Below, one piece after another: positions 1 to 9,058 of a stretch of DNA of 64,000 nucleotides. This stretch comes from Roseiarcus sp963833955 (lineage in GTDB: Bacteria > Pseudomonadota > Alphaproteobacteria > Rhizobiales > Beijerinckiaceae). Within the stretch, counting starts at the first letter, position 1, and each line of letters starts with the position of its first letter. Below the pieces are notes generated by a model. That model saw only the letters and a list, made by a program, of their open reading frames with translations, did not search any database and was not told the DNA's origin. The position numbers were made by a program, and so were the translations under genes. The stretch covers positions 186,001 to 250,000 of the forward strand of contig CAWHZY010000007.1 in assembly GCA_963833955.1 (NCBI GenBank). Reading direction: 5' to 3'.

Positions 1-419
1 GTGCAGGCCGAGCCTGTGATCGCCGAGGTTGCGGCGCCGACCACGATGTCGATCTTCTTCTTCTCGGCGGCGATTCCCTGCACCGCGAGCGCGACCGAGG
101 ACGTCGTCAGGTCGGTGATCATGTCGACGCCTTCGGCGTCGTACCAGCGCCGCGCGATGTTGCCGGCGAGGTCTGGCTTGTTCTGGTGATCGGCGGTCAC
201 CAGATCGATTGTCTGGCCGAGCACGCTGCCGCCAAAATCCTCGATCGCCATTTTCGCGGCTTCGATCGACCCCTTGCCGCCATAGTCGGCGTAAACCCCG
301 GATTGATCGTTCAGAATGCCGATCTTGACGCCCTGCGCCGACGCCGGCGCGCCCGCAAGCATACCGCAGGCGGCGAGGGCGGCGGACGCCAATTGAATCA
401 GCCCTACCTTGCCAATCAT
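1..419 (-). CDS. ABC transporter substrate-binding protein, branched-chain amino acid type (5' part only)
   Basis: Periplasmic binding protein of the Peripla_BP_6/LivK kind, which captures a small solute for an ABC importer. The reverse strand reads from an ATG at 419, preceded by a GGAGG ribosome site, through a signal peptide of about 29 residues (hydrophobic core LIQLASAALAA, cleavage likely after APASA). The mature start has the family sequence VKIGILNDQSGVYADYGG, followed by a stretch with ADHQNKPD typical of this group. The gene leaves the window after about 139 codons, so its C-terminal two thirds are missing. It lies beside a PAS-AraC regulator and a hydroxyproline-type gene pair, so the ligand may be an amino or imino acid; that part is inference from context. 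Confidence 0.85.
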   Translation of the reverse strand, partial: MIGKVGLIQLASAALAACGMLAGAPASAQGVKIGILNDQSGVYADYGGKGSIEAAKMAIEDFGGSVLGQTIDLVTADHQNKPDLAGNIARRWYDAEGVDMITDLTTSSVALAVQGIAAEKKKIDIVVGAATSAITGSAC

Positions 420-593
420 GATTTCCTCCCGGTTCCTCGGCTTGGCGTGCGGGAGCCATCAACGGCGCCCGACCGGCATCTCGGCTGTTGATTGGGTTTG
501 AACCGGATTTCGGCGCGCCACGCAATGCGAAAACACGGGCGCCCGCAGCGATACGCCTCCCGACTGGGCGTTAAGTCCCGGCGCTAGCCTTCG

Positions 594-1439
594 TTAGAAT
601 TGAACCTCGATGAGCGGGCGTTTGCGGCCTCGCGCGGTCGCCAACCGATAGGCGCCGGGGGTGAGGCCGACCGTTTTATGGAATTGGCGAGTGAAAGCCG
701 CCTGGTCCGCATAACCGCATTCGAGCGCCAATTCGCTCAAGGAGGCCTCAGAGTGCCGGAGCCGGTCGCAAGCCCGGTCGATGCGCAGCCGGGACAGATA
801 TTGGCCGGCGGAAAAGCCGAATATTGTCCTGATCCTCTGATGAAACTGGAACGGCGAAAGCCCGGCTCGCGCCGCGAGGTCGGGAATGCGCAAGGGTTCA
901 TCGAGATGATCGTCGATATAGGCGAGCGTTGCGGAAAGAGCCGCCGAAACCGGCGCCGGCCCCGACAAGGCCGGCGCGTCGCGGGAAATGCCGGCCAGGC
1001 CGCGAATGACGCCGGAGCCATCGACCAGCGGCTCTTTCCAGGTCAGACACCAGCCCTCGCCGCCGTCCGGATAGAGATGACGCTCCATCTTAGCCCGGAT
1101 CGAGAGCCCTTCGGCGATAACCTTGAGATCCTGCGCCTCGAACCGCTCGCCGAGCGGCGCGGCAAAGACCTCGCTCGCCTTGCGGCCGATCAGCGCGCTC
1201 TTGCCGGCAAACCGGCAGCGACGGGCGAGCGTGTCGTTGACCGCGACATAGCGCGCCTCCTCATCCTTGATGAAGAACACGGTATCGGCGACACGGTCGA
1301 AGAGCTCGATGCCCGGAAACGGGCGTCCGAGGATCGCGGCGAGCGACGCAGCCGGGTCGGCGTCGACGTTTGGGCGCGCGATTGTGCGGATTTTCAATCT
1401 CAAGCCTGCGTTTTGATCAAGAATCGGGAGCCGAGACAT
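594..1439 (-). CDS. PAS domain-containing AraC family transcriptional regulator
   Basis: A 281-residue regulator. Residues about 40-155 form a PAS-like sensor (FDRVADTVFFIKDEEARYVAVN, then a GLAGISRD end), and residues about 175-270 form the double helix-turn-helix of the AraC/XylS family, with the signature LALECGYADQAAFTRQFHK and GLTPGAYR. It is transcribed divergently from the dihydrodipicolinate-synthase-like gene 45 bases away, so it probably controls that gene and its proline-racemase partner. The effector is unknown. The ATG at 1439 has no convincing ribosome site, so the start is uncertain. Confidence 0.85.
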   Translation of the reverse strand: MSRLPILDQNAGLRLKIRTIARPNVDADPAASLAAILGRPFPGIELFDRVADTVFFIKDEEARYVAVNDTLARRCRFAGKSALIGRKASEVFAAPLGERFEAQDLKVIAEGLSIRAKMERHLYPDGGEGWCLTWKEPLVDGSGVIRGLAGISRDAPALSGPAPVSAALSATLAYIDDHLDEPLRIPDLAARAGLSPFQFHQRIRTIFGFSAGQYLSRLRIDRACDRLRHSEASLSELALECGYADQAAFTRQFHKTVGLTPGAYRLATARGRKRPLIEVQF

Positions 1440-1484
1440 GCGAATGTCGGCTTAAGCGAATGTCCGACTCTAGGGAGCCTCAAG

Positions 1485-2426
1485 ATGTCGTCGCAAGTCT
1501 TTTCCGGAACCATGCCGGCCCTGATGACCCCCTGCGGCCCCGATCGGCGGCCCGACTTCGACGCCCTCGTCAAGATGGGGAAACATCTCGTCGGCGCCGG
1601 AATGTCGGGGCTCGTCTATTGCGGCTCGATGGGCGACTGGCCGCTGCTCACGATCGAACAGCGAATGGAGGGCGTCGAGCGTCTCGCCAGGGCCGGCCTG
1701 CCAGTCATCGTCGGCACGGGCGCGCAGAACACCGAGCAGGCCGCGGCGCTCGCCGCCCTCGCAAAGGCAAAAGGCGCGAAGGGGCTCATGATCATTCCGC
1801 GCGTGCTTTCGCGCGGCTCCTCCACGCCCGCCCAACGCGGCCATTTCGCCCGCGTGCTCAAGGCGGCGGTCGACTTGCCTTCGGTCATCTACAACAGCCC
1901 CTATTACGGTTTCCAGACGCGAGCCGAGTTGTTCTTCGACCTGCGCAATGAGTTTCCCCATCTGGTCGGATTCAAGGAATTCGGCGGCGCGGAATCGCTG
2001 AGCTACGCCGCGGAGCATATCGCCGGGCGTTCGGACGACATCGCGCTCATGGTCGGCGTCGACACCGAAGTGTTCCACGGCTTTGTCAATTGCGGCGCCT
2101 CCGGCGCCATCACCGGCATCGGCAATGTGTTCCCGCGCGAAGTGCTTCGTCTGGTCGAGCTTTGCGAGCGCGCCGCGAAGGGCGATGCTCAGGCGCGTCG
2201 TCTGGCGCTCGAGCTTGACAGCGCGCTCAACCCCCTCTCGGTCTTCGACGAGGGCGTCGATCTCGTGCTTTATTTCAAGCGCCTGATGACGCTCGTGGGG
2301 CATGACGAATATGCGCACCACTTGAATGATTTCGACGCCCTCAGCCGATCGCAGGAGAGCATGGCGAAGCGGCGGTTCACGACGTTCCGGGCCTGGTACG
2401 CCTCCTGGCCCGGCGCCAAGGATTGA
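1485..2426 (+). CDS. dihydrodipicolinate synthase family protein, likely 1-pyrroline-4-hydroxy-2-carboxylate deaminase
   Basis: A class I aldolase-fold protein of the DapA/NAL family, 313 residues, close to the usual 300. The substrate-binding loop GSMGDW lies near residue 47, the conserved tyrosine is in IYNSPYYGF near 136, and the Schiff-base lysine is in VGFKEFGG near 164. The gene is joined to a proline-racemase-family epimerase (stop and next start within a few bases), which is the arrangement of the bacterial hydroxyproline route, where a DapA homologue deaminates pyrroline-4-hydroxy-2-carboxylate. A true lysine-biosynthetic DapA is unlikely here. The start is the ATG after an AGGGAGCC ribosome site; the reading frame stays open further upstream, but that part overlaps the divergent regulator. 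Confidence 0.8.
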   Translation: MSSQVFSGTMPALMTPCGPDRRPDFDALVKMGKHLVGAGMSGLVYCGSMGDWPLLTIEQRMEGVERLARAGLPVIVGTGAQNTEQAAALAALAKAKGAKGLMIIPRVLSRGSSTPAQRGHFARVLKAAVDLPSVIYNSPYYGFQTRAELFFDLRNEFPHLVGFKEFGGAESLSYAAEHIAGRSDDIALMVGVDTEVFHGFVNCGASGAITGIGNVFPREVLRLVELCERAAKGDAQARRLALELDSALNPLSVFDEGVDLVLYFKRLMTLVGHDEYAHHLNDFDALSRSQESMAKRRFTTFRAWYASWPGAKD

Positions 2427-2431
2427 GCGCC

Positions 2432-3376
2432 GTGCGAGTCATCGATTCCCATACAGAGGGCGAGCCGACCCGGGTGATCGTCGAGGGGGGACCGCCGCTT
2501 GGCGACGGCCCGCTTGCCGGACGCCGCGACCGCTTCAAGGCCGAGTTCGATCATATCCGCCGCTTCGCCGTCAACGAACCGCGCGGACACGATGCGATCG
2601 TCGGGGCGCTCCTCTGCGAGCCACACGACAAGTCATGCGCGGCGGGTGTCATCTTCTTCAACAATGTCGGCACTATCGGCATGTGCGGCCACGGGACGAT
2701 CGGCCTTGCCGTGACGCTTGCGCATATGGGCCGGCTCAAGCGCGGGCGCCATCGTTTCGAGACGCCGGTCGGCGTGGTCGGCGTGGAGCTCGTCGATGAG
2801 TGCACGGCGACGGTCGAGAATGTCGAGAGTTATCGTCTCGCCGAAGCGGCCTCGGTCGAGGCCGAGGGTTTGGGAACCGTGCGCGGCGACGTCGCCTGGG
2901 GCGGCAACTGGTTCTTCCTGACTGCGAACGCGCCTTACGATCTTGAGCTCGCGAACGTGGGCGCGTTGACGGTGGCGGCCACCGCCATTCAGGACGCGCT
3001 TCAAGCGCAAGGCGTGCGCGGCAAGGACGGCGCTTCGGTCGACCACATCGAGTTTTTTGCTCCCGCGCGATCGAGCAACGCGAACAGCCGCAATTTCGTC
3101 CTCTGCCCCGGCGGCGCCTATGACCGGTCGCCGTGCGGGACTGGCACGAGCGCGAAGCTCGCTTGCCTCCACGCCGACGGAAAGCTGCGGCCCGGCGAAG
3201 TCTGGGTGCAGGAAAGCATCATCGGCAGCCGCTTTCGCGCCAGCTTCGAACCGGGTCCGACCGGAGGCATTCTGCCGCGCATTACCGGACGCGCGTTCAT
3301 CTGCGCCGAAGGCAAGCTCATGCAGGACGCTCTGGACCCGTTCCGGTACGGAATTCGCGGTCTGGCGCCGGCTTAA
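2432..3376 (+). CDS. 4-hydroxyproline 2-epimerase (proline racemase family)
   Basis: Interconverts trans-4-hydroxy-L-proline and the cis-D form with a two-cysteine mechanism. Both catalytic cysteines are present: one in GMCGHGTIG near residue 84 and one in SPCGTGTSAK near residue 235. The dehydratase branch of the family lacks the first cysteine, so epimerase or racemase activity fits better. The protein is 314 residues, the normal length. I chose GTG at 2432 because it gives the family N-terminus MRVIDSHTEGEPTR and has CAAGGA at a suitable distance; a TTG at 2423 would sit on top of that site. The gene follows the DapA-type gene directly and probably shares its transcript. Confidence 0.88.
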   Translation: MRVIDSHTEGEPTRVIVEGGPPLGDGPLAGRRDRFKAEFDHIRRFAVNEPRGHDAIVGALLCEPHDKSCAAGVIFFNNVGTIGMCGHGTIGLAVTLAHMGRLKRGRHRFETPVGVVGVELVDECTATVENVESYRLAEAASVEAEGLGTVRGDVAWGGNWFFLTANAPYDLELANVGALTVAATAIQDALQAQGVRGKDGASVDHIEFFAPARSSNANSRNFVLCPGGAYDRSPCGTGTSAKLACLHADGKLRPGEVWVQESIIGSRFRASFEPGPTGGILPRITGRAFICAEGKLMQDALDPFRYGIRGLAPA

Positions 3377-3495
3377 TCACCTTTTTGCCTTGGTGATCTT
3401 GCGCTTGACAGCCCCGCCTGCGCCGTGTCACCGCCGCCGCGCCCGGGCGCGAGCCAGGTCGTCGCCCTATCGCGTTCATTCGGAGAAACCGGACC

Positions 3496-4461
3496 ATGAA
3501 GACGGCCTTGGTGTTTCCGGGTCAAGGCTCCCAAGCGGTCGGCATGGGAAAAGCGCTGGCGGACGAGTTTCGCGTCGCGCGGGAGATTTTTGACCGCGTC
3601 GACGGCGTGCTCGATCAGAAGCTTTCCCACTTGATGTTCGAGGGGCCTGAGGATCAGCTCACGCTGACCGCGAACGCCCAGCCCGCGCTCATGGCCACAA
3701 GCATCGCCGCGCTCAGGGTTTTGGAGACCGAGACGGGCTTCAACCCATACTCGGAGGCGGCCTATGTCGCCGGGCATTCGCTCGGCGAATATTCAGCGCT
3801 TTGCGCGGCCGGTTCGCTCACCCTCGAAGACGCAGCGCGTCTCTTGCGCCTGCGCGGCGAGGCGATGCAAAAGGCGGTCCCGGTGGGCGAAGGCGCGATG
3901 GCGGCCATCCTCGGCCTCGACTTCGGGGCGGTGGTGAAGATCGCGACACAAGCGGCGAGCGACCTCTATCTCACCGGCGCGATCTGCCAGGCCGCCAATG
4001 ACAATGGCGGCAATCAGGTGGTCGTCTCGGGCACGGTCGCCGCGGTCGAGCGCGCGATCGAGCTCGCCAAGCTCGCCGGCGCGAAACGGGCGTTGCTTCT
4101 GCCCGTCTCGGCGCCCTTTCATTGCGCGCTCATGCAGCCGGCCGCGGAAGCGATGGACGAAGCGCTGAAGGCCGTCACGATCCGCCCCCCGAAGCCCCCG
4201 CTGGTCTCGAATGTCGAAGCGGAGGCGGTCGCGAAGCCGGACGCGATCCGATCTGGCCTCGTCGCCCAGGTCACCGCGACCGTGCGCTGGCGCGACAGCG
4301 TGACTTACATGAGCGCGCACGGGGTGACCCGGTTCATCGAGCTCGGCTCGGGCAAGGTTTTGACCGGCCTCATCAAGCAAATCGTGGAGAGCGGCGCGAC
4401 GACCATCAGCATCGGCGCGCCCGCCGACATCGCCGCCTTCCGCGCTTCGGCGCATCCCTGA
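3496..4461 (+). CDS. fabD: malonyl-CoA:ACP transacylase
   Basis: Transfers malonyl groups from CoA to acyl carrier protein for fatty-acid synthesis in the cytoplasm. The protein has 321 residues. It starts with the family sequence LVFPGQGSQAVGMG, carries the nucleophile serine in GHSLGEYS near residue 95, the active-site histidine in SAPFHCALM near 208 and the late motif IELGSGKVLTGL. A GGAGAAACC site precedes the ATG. It opens the fabD-fabG-acpP-fabF-mltG cluster common in alphaproteobacteria, and fabG starts 21 bases after its stop. Confidence 0.97.
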   Translation: MKTALVFPGQGSQAVGMGKALADEFRVAREIFDRVDGVLDQKLSHLMFEGPEDQLTLTANAQPALMATSIAALRVLETETGFNPYSEAAYVAGHSLGEYSALCAAGSLTLEDAARLLRLRGEAMQKAVPVGEGAMAAILGLDFGAVVKIATQAASDLYLTGAICQAANDNGGNQVVVSGTVAAVERAIELAKLAGAKRALLLPVSAPFHCALMQPAAEAMDEALKAVTIRPPKPPLVSNVEAEAVAKPDAIRSGLVAQVTATVRWRDSVTYMSAHGVTRFIELGSGKVLTGLIKQIVESGATTISIGAPADIAAFRASAHP

Positions 4462-4482
4462 GAACCGAGGGGAGGGACGCTG

Positions 4483-5220
4483 GTGTTCGATCTGACAGGA
4501 AGAATTGCGCTCGTCACCGGCGCGTCGGGCGGCTTGGGCCAGGCGATCGCACGCGCCCTGCATGCGCAGGGAGCCTCGGTCGCGCTCACCGGCACCCGGC
4601 GGGAGGCGTTGGAAACGCTCGCCGCCGAACTCGAGACCCGGGCGCATGCGGCGCCTTGCGACCTCTCCGACACCGCCTCGGTCGAAGCGCTGATCCCGAC
4701 CGTCGAGAGCGCGCTCGGACCGGTCGATATTCTCGTCAACAACGCCGGGGTCACGCGCGACGCGCTTTTCATTCGCATGAAGGACGAGGACTGGGATACT
4801 GTGCTTGCGATCAACCTGACCGCGGCCTTCCGCCTGTCGCGCGCCTCGTTGAAAGGCATGCTGAAACGGCGCTTTGGCCGAATCATAAACATCACGTCGG
4901 TTGTCGGCGTCCAGGGCAATCCGGGGCAAGGAAACTACGCCGCTGCGAAAGCGGGCATGATCGGCATGTCCAAGGCGCTCGCCGCCGAGGTCGCGACACG
5001 GGGCATCACCGTCAATTGCATCGCCCCCGGCTTCATCGACAGTCCAATGACTCGGGTTCTGGACCAGAAACAGCGCGATACGATCCTCGCCTCGATCCCG
5101 ATTGGACGTTTCGGTTCCGACAAGGAAATTGGCGCCGCGGCAGTGTATTTAGCGAGTTCCGAATCGGCTTATGTGACCGGGCAGACGCTGCATGTGAACG
5201 GCGGAATGGCGATGATCTGA
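4483..5220 (+). CDS. fabG: 3-oxoacyl-ACP reductase
   Basis: NADPH-dependent short-chain dehydrogenase that reduces 3-oxoacyl-ACP in the fatty-acid cycle. At 245 residues it has the usual length. The cofactor motif TGASGGLG is at 12-19, NNAGV near 85, the catalytic serine in INITSVVG near 138 and YAAAK near 151-155. It starts with GTG behind a GGGGAGGG site and directly follows fabD, so the two are probably co-transcribed. Confidence 0.97.
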   Translation: MFDLTGRIALVTGASGGLGQAIARALHAQGASVALTGTRREALETLAAELETRAHAAPCDLSDTASVEALIPTVESALGPVDILVNNAGVTRDALFIRMKDEDWDTVLAINLTAAFRLSRASLKGMLKRRFGRIINITSVVGVQGNPGQGNYAAAKAGMIGMSKALAAEVATRGITVNCIAPGFIDSPMTRVLDQKQRDTILASIPIGRFGSDKEIGAAAVYLASSESAYVTGQTLHVNGGMAMI

Positions 5221-5485
5221 TGGCTCGGACTCGCCCGCAAGACCGCGGCGCGACGGGTTTTGCGCCCTCTCGCGTTGCCCAAAAAGATATGCTATCGACC
5301 CGGTTTGTCGCAGGGCGTGGGAGGGGCGCTTCATCTGAAGCGCCAGCGTCGTCGAACCCGAGCGAACCTGTCACGCAAAGGCCGGGAGCGGACGCCCAAA
5401 CGGCGGGCCTTGCCGCCGGCGGGGTCGATTGGGGAATTGATCACAGGTCGGGCGGCAAAGCCCGATGCATAAGGGAAAAGATGAG

Positions 5486-5728
5486 ATGAGCGATGTCGCA
5501 GAGCGCGTAAAAAAGATCGTCGTAGAACATCTCGGCGTGGAGGCCGACAAGGTCGTCGACAGCGCCAATTTCATCGACGATCTGGGCGCCGACTCGCTTG
5601 ACACGGTTGAGTTGGTGATGGCCTTCGAAGAAGAGTTCGGGGTCGAGATTCCCGACGATCAAGCCGAAACCATCGTAACCGTCGGCGACGCGGTGAAGTA
5701 TCTTGAAAAGGCGTCGACCAAGAAATAG
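5486..5728 (+). CDS. acpP: acyl carrier protein
   Basis: Carries growing acyl chains on a phosphopantetheine arm. The 80-residue acidic protein has the attachment serine in GADSLDTVELVM near residue 37. I chose the ATG at 5486 because it gives the standard start MSDVAERVKKIV and has AAGGGAAAAG just upstream; an earlier in-frame ATG would add seven unusual residues. A gap of 265 bases separates it from fabG, so it probably has its own promoter, and a hairpin with a T-rich tail follows it. This fits the high expression expected of acpP. Confidence 0.97.
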   Translation: MSDVAERVKKIVVEHLGVEADKVVDSANFIDDLGADSLDTVELVMAFEEEFGVEIPDDQAETIVTVGDAVKYLEKASTKK

Positions 5729-5789
5729 GTGCGCAACGCGCTGAGCTGGCGCCGCCGGCCTTCGTCGAGACGCTTCTTTACTTGAGTGC

Positions 5790-5822
5790 GGGCCGGGCGT
5801 CTCGTCCGGCCCTTGTTGTGTT
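5790..5822 (+). terminator. hairpin terminator after acpP
   Basis: GGGCCGG pairs with CCGGCCC across a nine-base loop (5790-5812) and is followed by the T-rich TTGTTGTGTTG. It lies about 60 bases after the acpP stop, in the gap before fabF. The tail is not a pure T run, so efficiency is uncertain. Confidence 0.5.
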
Positions 5823-5927
5823 GGGCGCCGCCCTTCCGAGTGACGCCAAGATTTGCCAGATCGCCAAGCGCGCAAGATTCGCCAATGGGCGGCAAGATTC
5901 GCGGGCGGGAACAGCTAGAGTGCAGGC

Positions 5928-7194
5928 ATGGGACAATTAAGGCGCGTCGTCGTTACAGGTCTTGGGATGGTGTCCCCGATCGCTTGCGGGGTCGAGGCCA
6001 CCTGGCGCCGGCTTCTCGCCAGCGAGTCGGCTTTGGCCAGGGTCGAAAACTTCGATGTTTCCGACCTCCCTTGCAAGATCGCCGCGCAAGTGCCGCGCGG
6101 CGACGCTCCGGACGCTTTCCATCCCGACGAGTGGATGGACCCTAAAGAGCAGCGCCGCGTCGACGACTTCATCATCTACGGCATGAGCGCCGCGACGCAG
6201 GCGCTCAGCGACGCGCAGCTGGAGCCCCAAATCCTACGACGAGGAGATCGAGACCGGAGTCCTGTTTGGCTCGGGAATCGGGGGCCTCGGCGGGATTTAC
6301 GACGCCTCGGTCACCTTGCACGAAAAAGGACCGCGCCGGATTTCGCCGTTCTTCATTCCGGGACGCCTGATCAACCTATTGAGCGGCCAGGTTTCGATCG
6401 CCCACCGTCTCAAGGGCCCCAACCACGCGGTCGTCACGGCCTGCTCGACCGGCGCGCACGCGATTGGCGACGCCGGACGGTTGATCGCCCTTGGCGATGC
6501 GAACGTGATGCTGGCTGGCGGGGCTGAATCGGCGGTCAACCGGTTGTCGCTCGCGGGCTTCTGCGCCTGCCGCGCCTTGTCGACCGGCTTCAACGACAGG
6601 CCGAAGCAGGCCTCGCGCCCTTACGACCGCGATCGCGACGGATTCGTGATGGGCGAGGGCGCGGGATGTGTGGTGCTCGAGGAACTCGAGCACGCCAAGG
6701 GCCGGGGCGCTCATATCTACGCCGAGCTGACCGGTTACGGCCTGTCCGGCGACGCCTACCACATTACAGCGCCCGCGCCCGATGGCGACGGCGCCTTCCG
6801 CGCCATGAGCGCGGCGCTCAAGCGCGCCGAGCTTTCCCCCTCGGAAATCGACTACGTCAACGCGCACGGCACGTCGACGATGGCCGACGAGATCGAATTG
6901 CACGCCGTCGAGCGCCTGCTTGGCAATTCGGCCGCAAAGGCGACCATGTCCTCGACAAAGTCGGCGACCGGCCATCTCCTCGGCGCGGCGGGCGCCGTGG
7001 AGGCGATCTTCTCGATCCTCGCCATCCGCGACCAGGTCGCGCCGCCGACCCTCAATCTTGACAACCCGTCGGTCGAGACCGCGATCGATCTTGCGCCTCA
7101 TGTCGCGCGCAAGCGGCCAATTCACGCGGTGTTGTCCAACTCGTTCGGCTTCGGCGGCACCAACGCCTCGCTCGTCTTCAGCGCGCTGCACTGA
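5928..7194 (+). CDS. fabF: 3-oxoacyl-ACP synthase II, interrupted by one frameshift
   Basis: Condensing enzyme that elongates acyl-ACP. The first part (5928 to about 6229) gives MGQLRRVVVTGLGMVSPIACG up to DAQLEP. From about 6226 the protein continues one frame later with SYDEEIETGVLFGSGIGG and then has the complete core: the catalytic cysteine in TACSTGAHA, histidines in NAHGTST and SATGHLLGAAG, and NSFGFGGTN near the end. The shift is explained by one extra C in the CCCC run at 6226-6229; with three C the reading continues EPKSYDEE, the expected family sequence. The total then equals a normal FabF of about 421 residues. A real loss of fabF would be surprising, so an assembly error is the simpler reading. 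Confidence 0.92.
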
Positions 7195-7336
7195 TCGGGT
7201 GAGACCGGCGCGATTGGGTGTTTCCCTGTGGCGCCCGGTCGGCTAAACTCGGCTGAAGCACGCGTCCAGCGGCGCGGCCTCGCGCAGGCTTTGGACTGCA
7301 GCATCAGCAGCGGAAGGCGAAAAAGCGGCAACCGAC

Positions 7337-9031
7337 ATGAGCGGAGATTCCGAATCCGGCGACGGAGACGCCCCTCGACCGCGCGTAAGCCTGTTCAGCC
7401 GCGCAGCGAAGCCCAAGCTGAACGACCCGGCGCCGCCGCCGGCCCCGCCGCCACGCAAGCCGCGCCGGATGGGTTTGTCGAGCCTGAGCGGATTGCTCAC
7501 TTTCGTCCTTCTCGGCGCGCTCGCGACGGGCGGCGGGCTCGTTTGGCTCATGAAGGAAGCGCGGAGCCCAGGGCCGCTCGCCGAGGACAAGGTTGTCATG
7601 ATCACGCGCGAGGACGAGGCAGCCGGCATCGCGGATCAGCTTGAGCGCGCGGGCGTCATCGACAGCGCGACGTGGTTCAACATTCTCACCACGCTCGACG
7701 GCAATCGCGGCGCCCTGAAACGTGGCGAGTACGCGTTCAAGGCGGGCATGAGCATGAACGACATCGAGAACGAGCTCATTGCGCACCGCGTGATTCGATA
7801 CAAGATCACCATCCCCGAGGGTCTGACCAGCGAGCAAGTCGTCGACCGGCTCCGCGAGGATCCAGTTTTGAGCGGCGACGTCAGAGAGCCCCCGCGCGAG
7901 GGTTCGCTGATGCCCGATACCTACTATTTCGAACGGGGCGACACGCGGCTGTCGATCCTCTCGCGCATGGCGAAGACTCAGACGAAGGCCGTCGAGGACA
8001 TATGGAAAACGCGCTCGCCGGATTTGCCGATCAAGTCGCCATGGGAAATGGTGACCCTCGCCTCGATTGTCGAGAAAGAAACGGGCAAGCCGGAAGAGCG
8101 GCCGCGCGTGGCCGGGGTGTTCATCAATCGACTTGACAAGCACATGCGGCTCGGTTCCGACCCGACGATTGTCTATGGCCTGGTGTCGGGCAAAGGCACG
8201 CTCGGCCGCAGCATCACAAAAGCCGACCTCAATCAGCCGACGCCCTACAACACCTACATCATAGACGGCCTGCCGCCGGGGCCGATCTGCAACCCCGGCA
8301 AGGCGGCGCTGGAAGCCGTCGCCAAACCCGCGCGGAGCAAGGACCTCTATTTCGTCGCCGACGGAACCGGAGGGCATGTGTTCGCCGAAACGTTGGATCA
8401 GCACCAGAAAAATGTCGCCCGCTGGCGTCAGATCGAAAAGGACGTCAAGGATAAGCTTGCGCCGGATGCGACGCCCGGGCCCGCAATTCGCGGTTCAATC
8501 GACCCGGTCGATCCGTCTCAGTTCGGCGCCCTTGTCACGCCCGGGCAGGGACAAGCTTCTCCCTCGGTTCTTGCCCGTCTCACCAAAATCGGCATGGCGC
8601 GGAACGCCAAGGATGCGGCGCTCGCCTCGCTTGCCGGCCCGGGCGCGAAGACGATCGAGGAATTGGGCTTTGTCGTCTCCGGCGTCAACGATGCGCCGGC
8701 GGAGGGCTTCGCGTTCGGGAGCGACGATCCGCCGGCAACGGAAGGAGGAGGGCCCATCGCCTCGGCTCCGCTCTCACCGGCCATGCTCGCGGACCAGAGG
8801 GCGCGCGAAGCCAAATATGGAACGGGAACAGGAACGGGAACGGTGACATTGGCCTCGACCCCGCTTGCCGACACCCCAGGCGCCCAGCCTGCTCAGGCAT
8901 CGCCGGGGACGGCTTCCGGCCATCCGCGCATCTACGACGCCTCCGAGGGCACTCCGCTCGACCCCCTGCTCAACAAGACCTACGATCTCAGCTACGCCAA
9001 GGTCGTGCCGGCTGATACATTGACGAAGTGA
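7337..9031 (+). CDS. mltG: endolytic transglycosylase MltG
   Basis: Membrane-anchored lytic transglycosylase that cuts nascent peptidoglycan and limits strand length. The 564-residue protein has a short proline-rich cytoplasmic tail, one membrane segment around residues 49-70 (LSGLLTFVLLGALATGGGL), a LysM-like region and the YceG catalytic core with the glutamate in SIVEKETGKPEERP near 246 and INRLDKHMRLGSDPTIVYG. Related proteins are usually 350-450 residues; the extra length is a low-complexity C-terminus with a GTGTGTG stretch coded by GGAAC(G/A) hexamers near 8818-8843. It completes the fatty-acid cluster, as in many relatives. Confidence 0.95.
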   Translation: MSGDSESGDGDAPRPRVSLFSRAAKPKLNDPAPPPAPPPRKPRRMGLSSLSGLLTFVLLGALATGGGLVWLMKEARSPGPLAEDKVVMITREDEAAGIADQLERAGVIDSATWFNILTTLDGNRGALKRGEYAFKAGMSMNDIENELIAHRVIRYKITIPEGLTSEQVVDRLREDPVLSGDVREPPREGSLMPDTYYFERGDTRLSILSRMAKTQTKAVEDIWKTRSPDLPIKSPWEMVTLASIVEKETGKPEERPRVAGVFINRLDKHMRLGSDPTIVYGLVSGKGTLGRSITKADLNQPTPYNTYIIDGLPPGPICNPGKAALEAVAKPARSKDLYFVADGTGGHVFAETLDQHQKNVARWRQIEKDVKDKLAPDATPGPAIRGSIDPVDPSQFGALVTPGQGQASPSVLARLTKIGMARNAKDAALASLAGPGAKTIEELGFVVSGVNDAPAEGFAFGSDDPPATEGGGPIASAPLSPAMLADQRAREAKYGTGTGTGTVTLASTPLADTPGAQPAQASPGTASGHPRIYDASEGTPLDPLLNKTYDLSYAKVVPADTLTK

Positions 9032-9058
9032 GGGCGCCGCAGCCGCGGCCTTCCGACC

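Noticed and set aside
600..1484. Long open frame on the + strand upstream of the DapA-type gene
   Set aside because: It is antisense to the PAS-AraC gene, which has clear domains; the true start of the DapA-type gene is the ATG at 1485.
3793..4929. 378-codon minus-strand frame under fabD and fabG
   Set aside because: Arginine/aspartate-rich composition typical of a shadow in high-GC DNA; both + strand genes are certain.
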